Source: Pseudomonas taeanensis MS-3 (GTDB taxonomy: Bacteria; Pseudomonadota; Gammaproteobacteria; Pseudomonadales; Pseudomonadaceae). Taken from it: DNA of 64,000 nucleotides. Shown one piece after another: positions 1 to 11,364 of this stretch (position 1 is the stretch's first letter; each line of letters starts with the position of its first letter). The stretch is from assembly GCF_000498575.2 (NCBI RefSeq), contig NZ_AWSQ01000001.1, positions 911,914 through 975,913 on the forward strand, given 5' to 3'. Made by a program: the position numbers and the translations under genes. The notes below the pieces were generated by a model. That model did no database searches and was not told the origin of the DNA. It was given only the letters and a program-made list of their open reading frames with translations.

Positions 1-129
1 GCGAGCCAGTGGATCAGCGGCCATGCCCTGCCGCTGTTGATGGCGGCGGGCGCGGCGGGCTTTGTCTGGCTGGCGTTTGTCGATACCGGACTGGAGGGCA
101 AGGCCCAGGTGGGTGTGTCGAGCAACTGA
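1..129 (+). CDS. C-terminal end of a membrane protein (partial)
   Basis: The frame is open from the first base to a TGA at 127-129 and encodes the last 42 residues of a protein whose start lies outside the window. It holds one hydrophobic segment (ALPLLMAAGAAGFVWLAFV) followed by a short polar tail, as at the end of a multi-spanning transporter. The family cannot be assigned from this piece; an MFS- or DMT-type transporter is a guess based only on its position next to a MocR regulator. The gene on its right is convergent. Confidence 0.5.
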   Translation, partial: ASQWISGHALPLLMAAGAAGFVWLAFVDTGLEGKAQVGVSSN

Positions 130-184
130 GAGCTGCTGCTCAGCGAGGTGCGTGAGCCGACAGGGTGGCGCGCGTTGGTTGTTC

Positions 185-1606
185 TCAGTGGTCGCTGTCG
201 AGCAACTGCGCCACGGTCGCGCCGACAATCCGTACCGCCTCCTCGAGGTGCGCGTCAGGCTTGGCCGCGTAGTTCAGGCGCAGGCAGTTGCGGTACTTGC
301 CGGCGGCGGAAAAGATGCTGCCGGGGGCGATCTGGATCTTGTGCGGCAGCAAGGCGCGGTTCAGCCGTTGGCTGTCGAATGCGCTGTCCAGTTCGAGCCA
401 CAGCATGAAGCCACCGTGCGGTTGGCTGATCCGCGTGCCGACGGGAAAGTAGCGGCGGACCCAGTCGGTCATCAGGTCACGGCTGCGCGTGTACTGGCTG
501 CGCATGCGGCGCAGGTGCGGCTCGTAATGGCCGCTTTCGATGAATTCCGCCAGGGCCAGTTGCGGCAGCTGCGCGGTCATGCCGGTGCCGATGTACTTGA
601 GGTGCAGCACTTTTTGCAGATAACGCCCCGGGGCAATCCAGCCGACGCGCAGGCCTGGAGCCAGGGTCTTGGAGAAGGAGCTGCAGAGCAGCACGCGACC
701 ATCGTCATCATAGGATTTGATGGTGCGCGGTCGTGGGTAGCTGTAGGCCAGCTCGCCGTAGACGTCGTCCTCGATGATGGCCACGTCGTAGCGCTGAGCC
801 AGGGTCAGCAAGGCACGCTTGTTGGCCTCCGGCATGATGTAACCCAGTGGGTTGTTGCACGTCGGGGTGAGCTGGATGGCCTTGATCGGCCATTGCTCCA
901 GGGCCAGCTCCAGCGCCTCCAGGCTGATCCCGGTCAGCGGATCGGTAGGCAATTCCAGGGCTTTCATGCCGAAGCCCTTGAGAGCCTGCATCACCCCGTG
1001 AAAGCTCGGCGAGTCGACTGCGACGATATCGCCCGGCTGGCAGGTGGCGCAGATCGCCGCCGACAAGGCTTCGTGGCAGCCGGTGGTGATGACGATGTCC
1101 TGATAAGGAATCTGACAACCGGAGTCCAGCAGCAGGCGTGACACCTGTTCGCGCAAACCCGGGTCGCCATGGATGCAGCCGTAGCTCAGCTCTGCCACCG
1201 ACTGTCGGCGGCCCAGGCGCGACAGCGAGCGCAGCAGCGGTTTCAGGGTCGGGCTGCTGATATCCGGCATGCCGCGCCCGAGTTGCAGCACGTCACTGCC
1301 GGGCGGGATGCTGATCAGTTCCAACACGTTATCCCACTGCGAGACATCCACCGGCCGTTGCACGCTGCGGTTGATCTTCGGCAAGGCCAATTTCTGTCGG
1401 TTGGGCGGTACGAAATAGCCGGACTTCGGCCGTGGCGTGGCCATGCCCTGATCTTCCAGGTGCCGATAGGCCTGCTGCACCGTGCTCAGGCTCACGCCAT
1501 GTTCGAGGCTCAAGGCGCGCACCGAGGGCAAGCGATCGCCCGGGCGGTACAGACCTTGCTCGATCCGAGCACCAAGCTGTTCGGCCAGATCGACATACAG
1601 TGTCAT
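185..1606 (-). CDS. MocR/PdxR-type regulator (GntR HTH plus aminotransferase domain)
   Basis: The protein of 473 residues has an N-terminal GntR winged helix (residues about 1-70; RPGDRLPSVRALSLEHGVS, then TVQQAYRHLEDQG) and a C-terminal fold-type I aminotransferase-like domain of about 350 residues. The PLP-lysine region is SSFSKTLAPGLRVGW, and the substrate-side motif is TPTCNNPLGY. Proteins of this class are usually PLP-responsive transcription factors rather than enzymes. I chose the ATG at 1606 because a GAGG lies just upstream and MTLYVDLAEQLG starts the HTH domain directly; an ATG at 1639 would add 11 residues without a clear ribosome site. It is divergent from the DUF1127 gene. The target genes are unknown. 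Confidence 0.85.
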   Translation of the reverse strand: MTLYVDLAEQLGARIEQGLYRPGDRLPSVRALSLEHGVSLSTVQQAYRHLEDQGMATPRPKSGYFVPPNRQKLALPKINRSVQRPVDVSQWDNVLELISIPPGSDVLQLGRGMPDISSPTLKPLLRSLSRLGRRQSVAELSYGCIHGDPGLREQVSRLLLDSGCQIPYQDIVITTGCHEALSAAICATCQPGDIVAVDSPSFHGVMQALKGFGMKALELPTDPLTGISLEALELALEQWPIKAIQLTPTCNNPLGYIMPEANKRALLTLAQRYDVAIIEDDVYGELAYSYPRPRTIKSYDDDGRVLLCSSFSKTLAPGLRVGWIAPGRYLQKVLHLKYIGTGMTAQLPQLALAEFIESGHYEPHLRRMRSQYTRSRDLMTDWVRRYFPVGTRISQPHGGFMLWLELDSAFDSQRLNRALLPHKIQIAPGSIFSAAGKYRNCLRLNYAAKPDAHLEEAVRIVGATVAQLLDSDH

Positions 1607-1778
1607 GACAGATGCCTCGTGATTGAGGAGAGGACCCATACAGATGCTGGGGAAAACTTCGATTCAGTCGCAGCAGGCGACTATCTGTATGGAGTAAATA
1701 ACTATTTTCTGAATCTGTCATGCTTTTTGCGAATTGGCCATCATCATCTCCCATAGCGCGTCTAGCCAGGAGACGGAG

Positions 1779-2027
1779 ATGAGCGGGTTCAATGAGGTAG
1801 AGCTGGCCTTGCGTCAGCAGGATCTGTTGGATGAGGTGCGGTTACGGGTGGTGGCGAGCAGCACGGCCGAGGGGCGTGAGTCCGGCCAATCGCGCTGGGC
1901 GCTGTTCTGGCGGAGGCTGAGCACCCGTCGAGCCTTGCTGTCACTGACTGCCGAGCAGCTGGCCGATGTTGGCCTGAGCCGGGAGCAGGCCCTGCGTGAG
2001 GCCAGGCGACCTTTCTGGACGCTCTGA
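1779..2027 (+). CDS. DUF1127 small basic protein
   Basis: This is an 82-residue protein whose C-terminal half matches the DUF1127 pattern: arginine-rich RR.STRRALLSLTAEQLADVGLSREQALREA, ending in PFW. DUF1127 proteins are short and basic, and some are linked to RNA-level or stress regulation in proteobacteria, but the role of this one is not known. The start at 1779 has AGGAGA four to nine bases upstream; the frame extends further up to 1734, but that part lacks a ribosome site. It is divergent from the MocR gene, as often seen for MocR targets, so control by that regulator is possible but unproven. Confidence 0.75.
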   Translation: MSGFNEVELALRQQDLLDEVRLRVVASSTAEGRESGQSRWALFWRRLSTRRALLSLTAEQLADVGLSREQALREARRPFWTL

Positions 2028-2080
2028 ATCAGCTTGCGCGGCAGATTCAGAGTCGGTTCCTCGCCGGTCATCGGCAGGCC

Positions 2081-3394
2081 TCAGAGCAGCTCTTTCAGGC
2101 GATGCCAGAGCATGCCCAGCGCCAGCAGCGGTGAGCGCAAGTGCTTGCCGCCGGGGAAGGTCATGTGCGGCACCCGGGCGAATAGATCGAAGCCTCGGCT
2201 GGCCTGGCCGGCAATGGCCTCGCCGAGCAGTTTGCCGGCCAGGTGGGTGGCGTTAACCCCATGCCCGGAGTAGGCCTGGGCGTAATAGACGTTGGCCTGA
2301 TCCTTGAGTCGACCGATCTGCGGCAGGCGGTTGGCGCCGATGCCGATCATCCCGCCCCACTGGTAGTCGATCTTCACGTCGTTCAGATGGGGGAACACAG
2401 CCAGCATTTTCGGCCGCATATAGCCGGCGATATCCGCCGGGTCGCGACCCGAGTAGTGGCAGGCACCGCCGAACAGCAGGCGGCGGTCGGCGGACAGGCG
2501 GTAGTAGTCGAGGGCCACGCGCTGGTCGCAGAGCGCCATGTTTTGCGGAATCAGGCTGCGCGCCTGCGCTTGGCTGAGCGGCTCGGTGGCGATCACATAG
2601 CTGCCAGCGGGCAGCACCTTGCCGCCGAGGGCCGGGTTGAGCTGATTGAGGTAGGCGTTGCAAGCGAGCACCAGATGGCTGGCGCGGACCACACCCTGAG
2701 CAGTATGCACCTTGACCTCACGGCCATAGTCGATGCGGGTGACCGCCGAATTCTCGAACAGCTGCACACCCAGTGCCTGAGCGGCAGCGGCTTCGCCGAG
2801 GGCCAGGTTGAGCGGGTGCAGGTGGCCCGAACCCATGTCGATCAAGCCGCCGACGTAGCGGTCGGAGCCGACTACCTGATGCATCTGTTCGGCTTGCAGC
2901 AGACGCAGTTCGTGACGGTAGCCGAGGGCCTTGAGCTCGGCCATGTCCTCGGCGAAGCCGGCGAGGTGACTGGGTTTATTGGCCAAGTCGCAGTAGCCCC
3001 AGGTCAGGTCGCAGTCGATCTGAAAATGTTCGACCCGGCGACGGACGATGTCCACGGCCTCCAGGCCCATCAGTTTGAGTTCGCGCACTCCATCGGCGCC
3101 TATCACCGACTCGAACTGCTCGACCCCATGACCGACCCCGCGAATCAGTTGACCGCCGTTACGCCCGCTGGCGCCCCAGGCGATCTTGTGCGCTTCCACA
3201 AGAATCACCGAGAGGCCTTTCTCGGCCAGTTCGATCGCCGTGTTCAGCCCGGAGAAGCCGCCGCCGACGATGCACACATCGGCCCGCAACTCGCCGCTCA
3301 GGGGCGGGAAGTCCAGCTGGCGATTGACGCTGGCGGCGTAATAGGAAGCGGCGTGCTGGGTGGTGTGAGCGGGCTGGCGAACGCGGGCGTTCAT
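2081..3394 (-). CDS. pauB4: FAD-dependent gamma-glutamylputrescine oxidase-like protein (PauB/PuuB family)
   Basis: This is a 437-residue DAO-family flavoprotein. The N-terminal Rossmann dinucleotide site is CIVGGGFSGLNTAIELAEKG (about residues 41-60), followed by a GASGRNGGQ segment typical of PuuB/PauB and OrdL oxidases. PuuB-type enzymes oxidise gamma-glutamyl-polyamines in the putrescine degradation pathway. The symbol rests on synteny: in P. aeruginosa pauB4 sits beside lrp/dadA, as here. A nearly perfect 18-bp palindrome lies 23 bases upstream of the start. The regulator PauR is encoded 4 kb away at 7336. An amino-acid deaminase role is an alternative. Confidence 0.8.
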   Translation of the reverse strand: MNARVRQPAHTTQHAASYYAASVNRQLDFPPLSGELRADVCIVGGGFSGLNTAIELAEKGLSVILVEAHKIAWGASGRNGGQLIRGVGHGVEQFESVIGADGVRELKLMGLEAVDIVRRRVEHFQIDCDLTWGYCDLANKPSHLAGFAEDMAELKALGYRHELRLLQAEQMHQVVGSDRYVGGLIDMGSGHLHPLNLALGEAAAAQALGVQLFENSAVTRIDYGREVKVHTAQGVVRASHLVLACNAYLNQLNPALGGKVLPAGSYVIATEPLSQAQARSLIPQNMALCDQRVALDYYRLSADRRLLFGGACHYSGRDPADIAGYMRPKMLAVFPHLNDVKIDYQWGGMIGIGANRLPQIGRLKDQANVYYAQAYSGHGVNATHLAGKLLGEAIAGQASRGFDLFARVPHMTFPGGKHLRSPLLALGMLWHRLKELL

Positions 3395-3416
3395 GTGCGA
3401 AATCCTGATTATTGTG

Positions 3417-3434
3417 TTTGTAAAATTTTACGAA
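3417..3434. promoter_or_regulatory. 18-bp palindrome, candidate operator of the flavoprotein gene
   Basis: The sequence TTTGTAAAATTTTACGAA is an inverted repeat with one mismatched pair around the perfect core GTAAAATTTTAC. It lies in the AT-rich patch between the divergent flavoprotein gene and the cysteine-cluster gene, about 23 bases before the flavoprotein start. Its size and symmetry fit a dimeric repressor site. PauR is the obvious candidate by pathway, but I cannot show that it binds here. Confidence 0.4.
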
Positions 3435-3568
3435 GCATAAGCGTGGTCTTTGTCTGTCGCCAAGGGCTGCGTGAAAAAAACTGGATTTTCGTCGGTTCCC
3501 CCGGCGATCTGCCGTGATCGGGGCGAGGGTCGGGGTAACATGCGCGGGATTTTTCCAGGACGCCGCCG

Positions 3569-3922
3569 ATGAGCTGTACCAACCACAAGATCGATCACTT
3601 GCGTCTGCAGATTCCGCGCTTCGACTGCGTGCCCGGTTGCCACGACTGCTGCGGGCCGGTGACTGCCTCGTCCGAGGAAATGGCGCGTCTGCCAGTAAAA
3701 AGCGATGCCGCGCACGAGGCGGCACTGGTCGAGTTGAACTGCGTGCACCTCGGTCCTCAGGGCTGCGAGGTGTACGACCAGCGCCCGCTGATTTGTCGGC
3801 TGTTCGGCACCACCAAGAGCCTGCCGTGCCCCCATGGCCGTGGGCCGGAGCAGCTGACCGAGCCGCGCACCGAGCAGCAGGTGCACCGGCTGATCGCCAG
3901 CACTCGTCAGGTATTGGTCTAA
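3569..3922 (+). CDS. YkgJ-type cysteine-cluster protein
   Basis: The protein has 117 residues and carries an N-terminal metal-binding cluster CVPGCHDCC (Cys20, 24, 27, 28), with further cysteines in the segment NCVHLGPQGCEVYDQRPLICRLF. This arrangement is the YkgJ/CxxCxxCC family, thought to bind zinc or iron; the reaction, if any, is not established. The last cysteine segment (RPLICRLFGTT) is the conserved family ending. The start ATG is followed at once by the conserved Cys3. The gene is convergent with dadR and separated from it by only ten bases. Confidence 0.8.
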   Translation: MSCTNHKIDHLRLQIPRFDCVPGCHDCCGPVTASSEEMARLPVKSDAAHEAALVELNCVHLGPQGCEVYDQRPLICRLFGTTKSLPCPHGRGPEQLTEPRTEQQVHRLIASTRQVLV

Positions 3923-3932
3923 GTCTGCGGCG

Positions 3933-4421
3933 CTACTCCGGCACCGGCAGGCTCAGCGACTCCTTGACCTCCTCCATGACGATATAGCTCTTAGATTCGC
4001 GGACATGCGGCAGTTTGAGCAGGATGTCGCCGAGCAGCTTGCGGTAGCTGGCCATTTCGTTGATCCGCGCCTTGACCAGATAATCGAAGTCGCCGGAAAC
4101 CAGGTGGCATTCCAGTACATGGGGCAGCTTGAGCACGGCGCGGCGGAACTCCTCGAAGGTGTCGCCGGACTTGTAGTCCAGGCTGATCTCGACGAACACC
4201 AGCAGGCTGGCCTTGAGGTTCTGCGGGTTGAGGCGGGCGTGGTAGCCCATGATGATGCCTTCGCGCTCGAGGCGGCGCACCCGCTCGGTGCAGGGCGTGG
4301 TCGACAGGCCGACGCGCTCGCCCAGTTCGGTGAAGGAGATGCGTCCGTCTTCCTGGAGGATGCGCAGGATATTGCGGTCGATCTTGTCCAGCTCACGCCG
4401 GCTTTGATGCTGGGTACGCAT
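3933..4421 (-). CDS. dadR: Lrp/AsnC-family regulator of D-alanine catabolism (DadR)
   Basis: The 162-residue protein has an AsnC-type helix-turn-helix (residues about 12-55; DRNILRILQEDGRISFTELGERVGLS) and a C-terminal RAM ligand-binding domain (about 70-150). In P. aeruginosa this regulator (also called Lrp) activates dadA-dadX in response to alanine. It is divergent from dadA with 152 bases between the starts, which fits that job. The ATG at 4421 is preceded by GGAG at proper spacing; the frame opens further upstream but without a ribosome site and into the promoter region. Confidence 0.9.
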   Translation of the reverse strand: MRTQHQSRRELDKIDRNILRILQEDGRISFTELGERVGLSTTPCTERVRRLEREGIIMGYHARLNPQNLKASLLVFVEISLDYKSGDTFEEFRRAVLKLPHVLECHLVSGDFDYLVKARINEMASYRKLLGDILLKLPHVRESKSYIVMEEVKESLSLPVPE

Positions 4422-4439
4422 AGGGGGGCTCCAAGAAAA

Positions 4440-4515
4440 CGGTTTTCGACAAGAACTATAGCCAAATATAGCTTTATATATAGTGAAAGACACTGGCTAA
4501 TGCTCAATATACTGC
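4440..4515 (+). promoter_or_regulatory. dadR-dadA divergent control region
   Basis: The gap between dadR and dadA is strikingly AT-rich (4455-4490, repeated ATATAG-like steps), unlike the surrounding GC-rich DNA. A TATACT at 4508-4513 is a good -10 candidate for dadA, with only a weak -35 (around 4485), as expected for a promoter needing an activator. The AT-rich tract is the likely binding area for DadR/Lrp, because Lrp-type proteins prefer such sequences. The exact sites are inferred, not shown. Confidence 0.5.
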
Positions 4516-4573
4516 GCGCATCAACTCTCAAATAGAACAAACGCCAGCGCATAGTCGCGGCGAGGAGTGAACG

Positions 4574-5872
4574 ATGCGGGTTCTGGTGCTTGGTGGCGGT
4601 GTAATCGGTACAGTCAGTGCTTACTACCTGGCGCGCCAGGGCTTCGAAGTGGTGGTGGTCGACCGCCAGCCTGCCGTGGCCCAGGAAACCAGCTTCGGCA
4701 ATGCCGGTCAGGTTTCTCCCGGCTATGCCTCGCCTTGGGCCGCCCCTGGGGTCCCGCTGAAAGCCATCAAGTGGTTGCTGCAAAAGCACGCGCCGCTGGC
4801 GATCAAGGCTACCGCCGATATCGACCAGTACCTGTGGATGGCGCAGATGCTGCGCAACTGCACCGCCAGCCGCTACGCGGTGAACAAGGAGCGCATGGTG
4901 CGTCTGTCCGAGTACAGCCGCGACTGCCTCGACGAGCTGCGCAAAGAGACCGGCATCAGCTATGAAGGTCGCACTCTGGGCACCACCCAACTGTTCCGCA
5001 CCCAGGCCCAGGTGGACAACGCCGCCAAGGACATCGCCGTGCTGCAGCAGTCCGGCGTGCCGTTCGAACTGCTCGACCGCGACGGCATTGCCCGCGCCGA
5101 GCCGGCCCTGGCCGGGGTCAAGCACAAGCTGGCCGGCGCCCTGCGCTTGCCCAACGATCAAACCGGCGACTGCCAGATGTTCACCCGCAAGCTGGCCGAA
5201 ATGGCGCAGCAGATGGGTGTCGAGTTCCGCTTCGGCCAGCAGATCGAGCGCCTGGATGCAGTCGGCGACAGGATCAACGGCGTGTGGATCGACGGCAAGC
5301 TGGAAACCGCCGACCGCTACGTACTCGCCCTTGGCAGCTACAGCCCGCAGCTGCTCAAGCCGCTGGGCGTGCGTGCCCCGGTGTACCCGCTCAAGGGCTA
5401 CTCGCTGACCGTGCCGATCACCAACCCGGATATGGCGCCGACTTCGACCATTCTCGACGAGACCTACAAGGTCGCCATCACCCGTTTCGACCAACGCATC
5501 CGCGTCGGCGGCATGGCCGAGATCGCCGGTTTCGATTTGAGCCTCAACCCGCGCCGGCGCGAGACCCTGGAGATGATCGTCGGTGATCTTTATCCGCAGG
5601 GTGGCGACCTCAGTCAGGTGGATTTCTGGACCGGCCTGCGCCCGGCGACCCCGGACGGTACGCCGATCGTCGGTGCCACCGGTTTCCGTAATCTGTTCCT
5701 GAACACTGGCCACGGCACTCTGGGCTGGACCATGGCCTGCGGCTCCGGCCGCTTCCTCGCCGATCTGATGGCTAACAAACGCCCACAGATCAGCGCCGAA
5801 GGCCTGGATATTTCCCGCTATAGCCGCTCCAGGGAAACCGCCAAGCAAGCCAGTCCAGCGCCTGCCCACTGA
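4574..5872 (+). CDS. dadA: D-amino acid dehydrogenase small subunit
   Basis: The protein of 432 residues begins with the FAD-binding motif [20 protein letters not shown] and continues with [22 protein letters not shown], which is characteristic of DadA. The C-terminal part has [15 protein letters not shown] and a [14 protein letters not shown] segment closing the FAD site. DadA oxidatively deaminates D-alanine and other D-amino acids at the inner membrane, feeding electrons to the respiratory chain and producing pyruvate from alanine. The usual family length is about 430. GAGGAG lies just before the ATG. The racemase follows after a terminator-like hairpin instead of directly. Confidence 0.96.
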   Translation: MRVLVLGGGVIGTVSAYYLARQGFEVVVVDRQPAVAQETSFGNAGQVSPGYASPWAAPGVPLKAIKWLLQKHAPLAIKATADIDQYLWMAQMLRNCTASRYAVNKERMVRLSEYSRDCLDELRKETGISYEGRTLGTTQLFRTQAQVDNAAKDIAVLQQSGVPFELLDRDGIARAEPALAGVKHKLAGALRLPNDQTGDCQMFTRKLAEMAQQMGVEFRFGQQIERLDAVGDRINGVWIDGKLETADRYVLALGSYSPQLLKPLGVRAPVYPLKGYSLTVPITNPDMAPTSTILDETYKVAITRFDQRIRVGGMAEIAGFDLSLNPRRRETLEMIVGDLYPQGGDLSQVDFWTGLRPATPDGTPIVGATGFRNLFLNTGHGTLGWTMACGSGRFLADLMANKRPQISAEGLDISRYSRSRETAKQASPAPAH

Positions 5873-6085
5873 GTGGGCGGATAATTTCATGGCGACATTG
5901 GTCGGCAGCCCCGGAACACCCTGGTCTCTACTGGGCTGATGCTGTCTGAGATCGGCGCCGATGCGCTTCGGTGTCGAGGCCAGAATGCACACCCCCGAGG
6001 TGCTGGTGGAAACGATAGTGGCTGTACAGCGACCCGCATGGATGTGGAGCTGCCGCTAATCCGTCTGGCGCGGAGGCGCTCCTGA

Positions 6086-6120
6086 CCCCCGTCTGGCAGC
6101 TGGCGCTGCCGGGTTTTCTT
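6086..6120 (+). terminator. Hairpin terminator between dadA and the racemase gene
   Basis: The stem GGCAGC (6095-6100), loop TGGC and stem GCTGCC (6105-6110) are followed by GGGTTTTCTT. The CCC at 6088-6090 could extend the stem with a bulge. The rest of the 271-base gap 5873-6143 holds no convincing gene: the RidA-type gene that I recall between dadA and dadX in P. aeruginosa is not present. This hairpin may end or attenuate transcription from the dadA promoter into the racemase gene. Confidence 0.5.
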
Positions 6121-6143
6121 ATCACTCGCTAGAAGTCCGAATT

Positions 6144-7232
6144 ATGCGTCCAGCCCGTGCTCTGATCGATCTGCAAGCCCTGCGTCACAATTACCGTTTG
6201 GCCCGTGAGGTGTCCGGCGCCAAGGCGCTGGCGGTAATCAAGGCCGATGCCTACGGCCACGGCGCGGTGCGTTGTGCCCAGGCGCTGGCGGACGAGGCGG
6301 ACGGCTTCGCCGTGGCCTGTATCGAGGAGGCGCTGGAGCTGCGCAACGCTGGTATCCGTGCGCCGATTCTGCTGCTGGAAGGTTTCTTCGAGGCCGAAGA
6401 GCTGGCGCTGATCGAGCAGCATGACTTCTGGTGCGTGGTGCATTCGTTGTGGCAAGTGGACGCCATCGAACGGGCCGCACTGAGCACGCCGCTGCGTGTC
6501 TGGCTCAAACTGGATTCCGGCATGCACCGTGTCGGTTTGCACCCGGCCGACTATCAGGCGGCTCATCGCCGTCTGCTGGCCAGCGGCAAAGTGGCGAAAA
6601 TTGTCTTGATGAGTCACTTCGCCCGCGCCGATGAGCTGGGCTGCCCGCGCAGTGCCGAGCAGGTCGCGGTATTCGAGCAGGTACGACAAGGGCTGAGCGG
6701 CGAAGTCAGCCTGCGCAACTCGCCGGCGATTCTCGGTTGGCCGCAGCTGTTTCCGCAACAGCAGGCCAGCGACTGGGTGCGTCCCGGGATCATGCTCTAT
6801 GGCGCCACCCCGTTCGATCAGGCGCAGGCCACGGCGGCACAGTTGCAGCCGGTGATGACCCTGGAGTCGAAGATCATCTGTGTGCGTGAACTGCCGGCCG
6901 GTGAGCCTGTGGGTTACGCCGCTCGTTTCGTCACCGAGCGGCCGACCCGCGTTGGCGTGGTCGCCATGGGCTATGCCGACGGCTATCCGCGGCATGCCCC
7001 GACCGGTACGCCGGTGGCGATCGACGGCCAGTTGAGTCGGTTGATCGGCCGGGTGTCGATGGACATGCTCACCGTCGATCTCAGCGATCTACCGCAAGCG
7101 GGTCTGGGTAGCCGGGTCGAATTATGGGGCAAGCAAGTGCTGGCCAGCGATGTGGCCGCCTGTGCCGAGACCATTCCGTATCAGCTGTTCTGCAACCTGC
7201 GCCGGGTGCAGACCGTCTATCTCGGGAGTTGA
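6144..7232 (+). CDS. dadX: Alanine racemase, catabolic
   Basis: The protein of 362 residues is a fold-type III PLP enzyme. The PLP lysine is K33 in [11 protein letters not shown], the catalytic tyrosine is Y258 in VGYAARF, and the substrate-contact RVSMDM is at about 303-308. It interconverts L- and D-alanine in the cytoplasm, supplying D-alanine to DadA or to peptidoglycan synthesis. Position right after dadA makes the catabolic DadX role most likely; Alr and DadX cannot be told apart from sequence alone. The start ATG has only a weak upstream ribosome site (GAAG). Confidence 0.92.
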   Translation: MRPARALIDLQALRHNYRLAREVSGAKALAVIKADAYGHGAVRCAQALADEADGFAVACIEEALELRNAGIRAPILLLEGFFEAEELALIEQHDFWCVVHSLWQVDAIERAALSTPLRVWLKLDSGMHRVGLHPADYQAAHRRLLASGKVAKIVLMSHFARADELGCPRSAEQVAVFEQVRQGLSGEVSLRNSPAILGWPQLFPQQQASDWVRPGIMLYGATPFDQAQATAAQLQPVMTLESKIICVRELPAGEPVGYAARFVTERPTRVGVVAMGYADGYPRHAPTGTPVAIDGQLSRLIGRVSMDMLTVDLSDLPQAGLGSRVELWGKQVLASDVAACAETIPYQLFCNLRRVQTVYLGS

Positions 7233-7335
7233 GTCAGCATCTGGGAAGGGTTTGTGAACATAGGTGTTGTAAATACTGAACACTGTTGCGATGATGCGGA
7301 CTCTTTTCCGTATCTTCCCGAGGGGGACTCCAGCA

Positions 7336-7884
7336 TTGGACGTCGGTATTCGACTGCAATCCATTCGCAAGCTCAAAGGTCTGTCGCAGCGTGAACTCGC
7401 CAAACGTGCAGGGGTCACCAACAGCACCATATCGATGATCGAGAAAAACAGCGTCAGCCCCTCGATCAGCTCGTTGAAGAAAGTGCTGGCGGGCATTCCC
7501 ATGTCCCTGGTGGAGTTCTTCTCGCAGGAGTCAGAGCAGGATAATCACACTCAAGTCGTCTACAAGGCCGACGAGTTGATCGATATTTCCGACGGCGCCG
7601 TGACCATGAAACTGGTCGGCAAGGCCCACCCCAGCCGCGCCATCGCCTTCCTCTCGGAAACATATCCGGCGGGTGCCGATACCGGCGGCGACATGCTCGC
7701 CCATGAAGGCGAGGAGGCCGGTATGTTGGTCGAGGGCCGCCTGGAACTGACCGTGGGCAGCGAGACCTATGTGCTCGAAGCGGGCGACAGTTATTACTTC
7801 GAGAGCAGCAAACCGCATCGCTTTCGGAACCCCTTCGATACGCCCGCCAAGCTGATCAGCGCGACCACGCCGGCGAATTTCTAA
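7336..7884 (+). CDS. pauR: XRE-cupin regulator of polyamine catabolism (PauR-like)
   Basis: The protein of 182 residues has an N-terminal helix-turn-helix (about residues 5-60; LSQRELAKRAGVTNSTISMIEKN) and a C-terminal cupin domain (about 105-175; HEGEEAGMLVEGRLELTVG, then GDSYYF and PHRFRNP). This is the PuuR/PauR layout: a repressor of putrescine and polyamine degradation. I chose the TTG at 7336 because AGGGGGA lies at good spacing and the conserved N-terminus (DVGIRLQSIRKLKG) begins here; an ATG at 7291 would add 15 unsupported residues. It follows dadX by 103 bases, as in P. aeruginosa. Confidence 0.85.
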   Translation: MDVGIRLQSIRKLKGLSQRELAKRAGVTNSTISMIEKNSVSPSISSLKKVLAGIPMSLVEFFSQESEQDNHTQVVYKADELIDISDGAVTMKLVGKAHPSRAIAFLSETYPAGADTGGDMLAHEGEEAGMLVEGRLELTVGSETYVLEAGDSYYFESSKPHRFRNPFDTPAKLISATTPANF

Positions 7885-7941
7885 GTAGCCTTTGATCCTG
7901 AGTAAGCCGTCTGGCGAATAACCCTGCGACATTCTGGGTTG

Positions 7942-7970
7942 TTTCGGCCCGGCGGGCTTCTCGCTATACT
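7942..7970 (+). promoter_or_regulatory. Putative promoter of the cytochrome c5 gene
   Basis: A good -10 box TATACT lies at 7965-7970, and a weak -35-like TTTCGG lies 17 bases upstream. It is 57 bases before the chosen GTG start of the cytochrome gene. The assignment is by consensus only. Confidence 0.35.
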
Positions 7971-8027
7971 GTCGCCCGCTCGCGAACCGTGGCCGCGGGC
8001 GTGACTAGCCACGATGAGGGTGTACCC

Positions 8028-8450
8028 GTGAACCTAATTAACAAGATCCTGGTAGCACCGGCTGCCGTGTTGGCTTTGTGGGCAGCGACTGCTCAGGCCA
8101 CGACCGACGAGGCAATTGCCGAGCGCCTGAAGCCGGTTGGCGAAGTCTGTGTGATGGGCGAGGAGTGCAAGGGCGTCGGCGCGGTTGCCGCGGTCAGCGG
8201 TGGCGGTGCGCGCACTGGCGACGACATCATTGCCAAGTACTGTGGCGCTTGCCACACCCCCGGCATCCTGGGTGCGCCGAAGATCGGCGACACTGCAGCC
8301 TGGAAGGCCCGCGCGGATAAAGAAGGCGGCCTCGACGGGCTGTTGGCCAAGGCCATCTCCGGCATCAACGCCATGCCGCCGAAGGGCACGTGTGGCGATT
8401 GCTCGGATGACGAGCTGCATGCCGCGATCGAAAAGATGTCGGGTCTGTAA
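8028..8450 (+). CDS. cycB: Cytochrome c5
   Basis: The 140-residue precursor has a signal peptide (residues 1-24, hydrophobic LVAPAAVLALWAATAQA ending ATA/Q-A-T) and a single c-type heme site CGACH (Cys72, Cys75, His76). A second Cys pair, CGDC near the C-terminus, is typical of cytochrome c5, where it forms a disulfide. The likely Met ligand is in INAMPPKG. It acts as a small periplasmic or membrane-attached electron carrier. The GTG at 8028 is preceded by GAGGG; the frame extends upstream to 7989 but would spoil the signal peptide. A strong terminator follows. Confidence 0.92.
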   Translation: MNLINKILVAPAAVLALWAATAQATTDEAIAERLKPVGEVCVMGEECKGVGAVAAVSGGGARTGDDIIAKYCGACHTPGILGAPKIGDTAAWKARADKEGGLDGLLAKAISGINAMPPKGTCGDCSDDELHAAIEKMSGL

Positions 8451-8469
8451 GCTGAGCCCGCAGTGAAAG

Positions 8470-8491
8470 AGCCGCCTTCGGGCGGCTTTTT
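8470..8491 (+). terminator. Rho-independent terminator of cycB
   Basis: The stem GCCGCC, tetraloop TTCG and stem GGCGGC are followed by TTTTT, beginning 20 bases after the cycB stop. It is a textbook intrinsic terminator. Confidence 0.9.
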
Positions 8492-8575
8492 GCTGTGTGT
8501 GGCCGACAGTGCAGCAAAACCGCGTGCAGCGCAGTCCAACCTGACATCGCCAGGGATGTCGTCAGGAGTAGCCAG

Positions 8576-11351
<2,776 letters not shown>

Positions 11352-11364
11352 TCAGTCTATTTGT

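Noticed and set aside
3953..5992. Open frame of 679 codons opposite dadA and across dadR
   Set aside because: Antisense shadow of dadA; it crosses a promoter region and has no recognisable domain.
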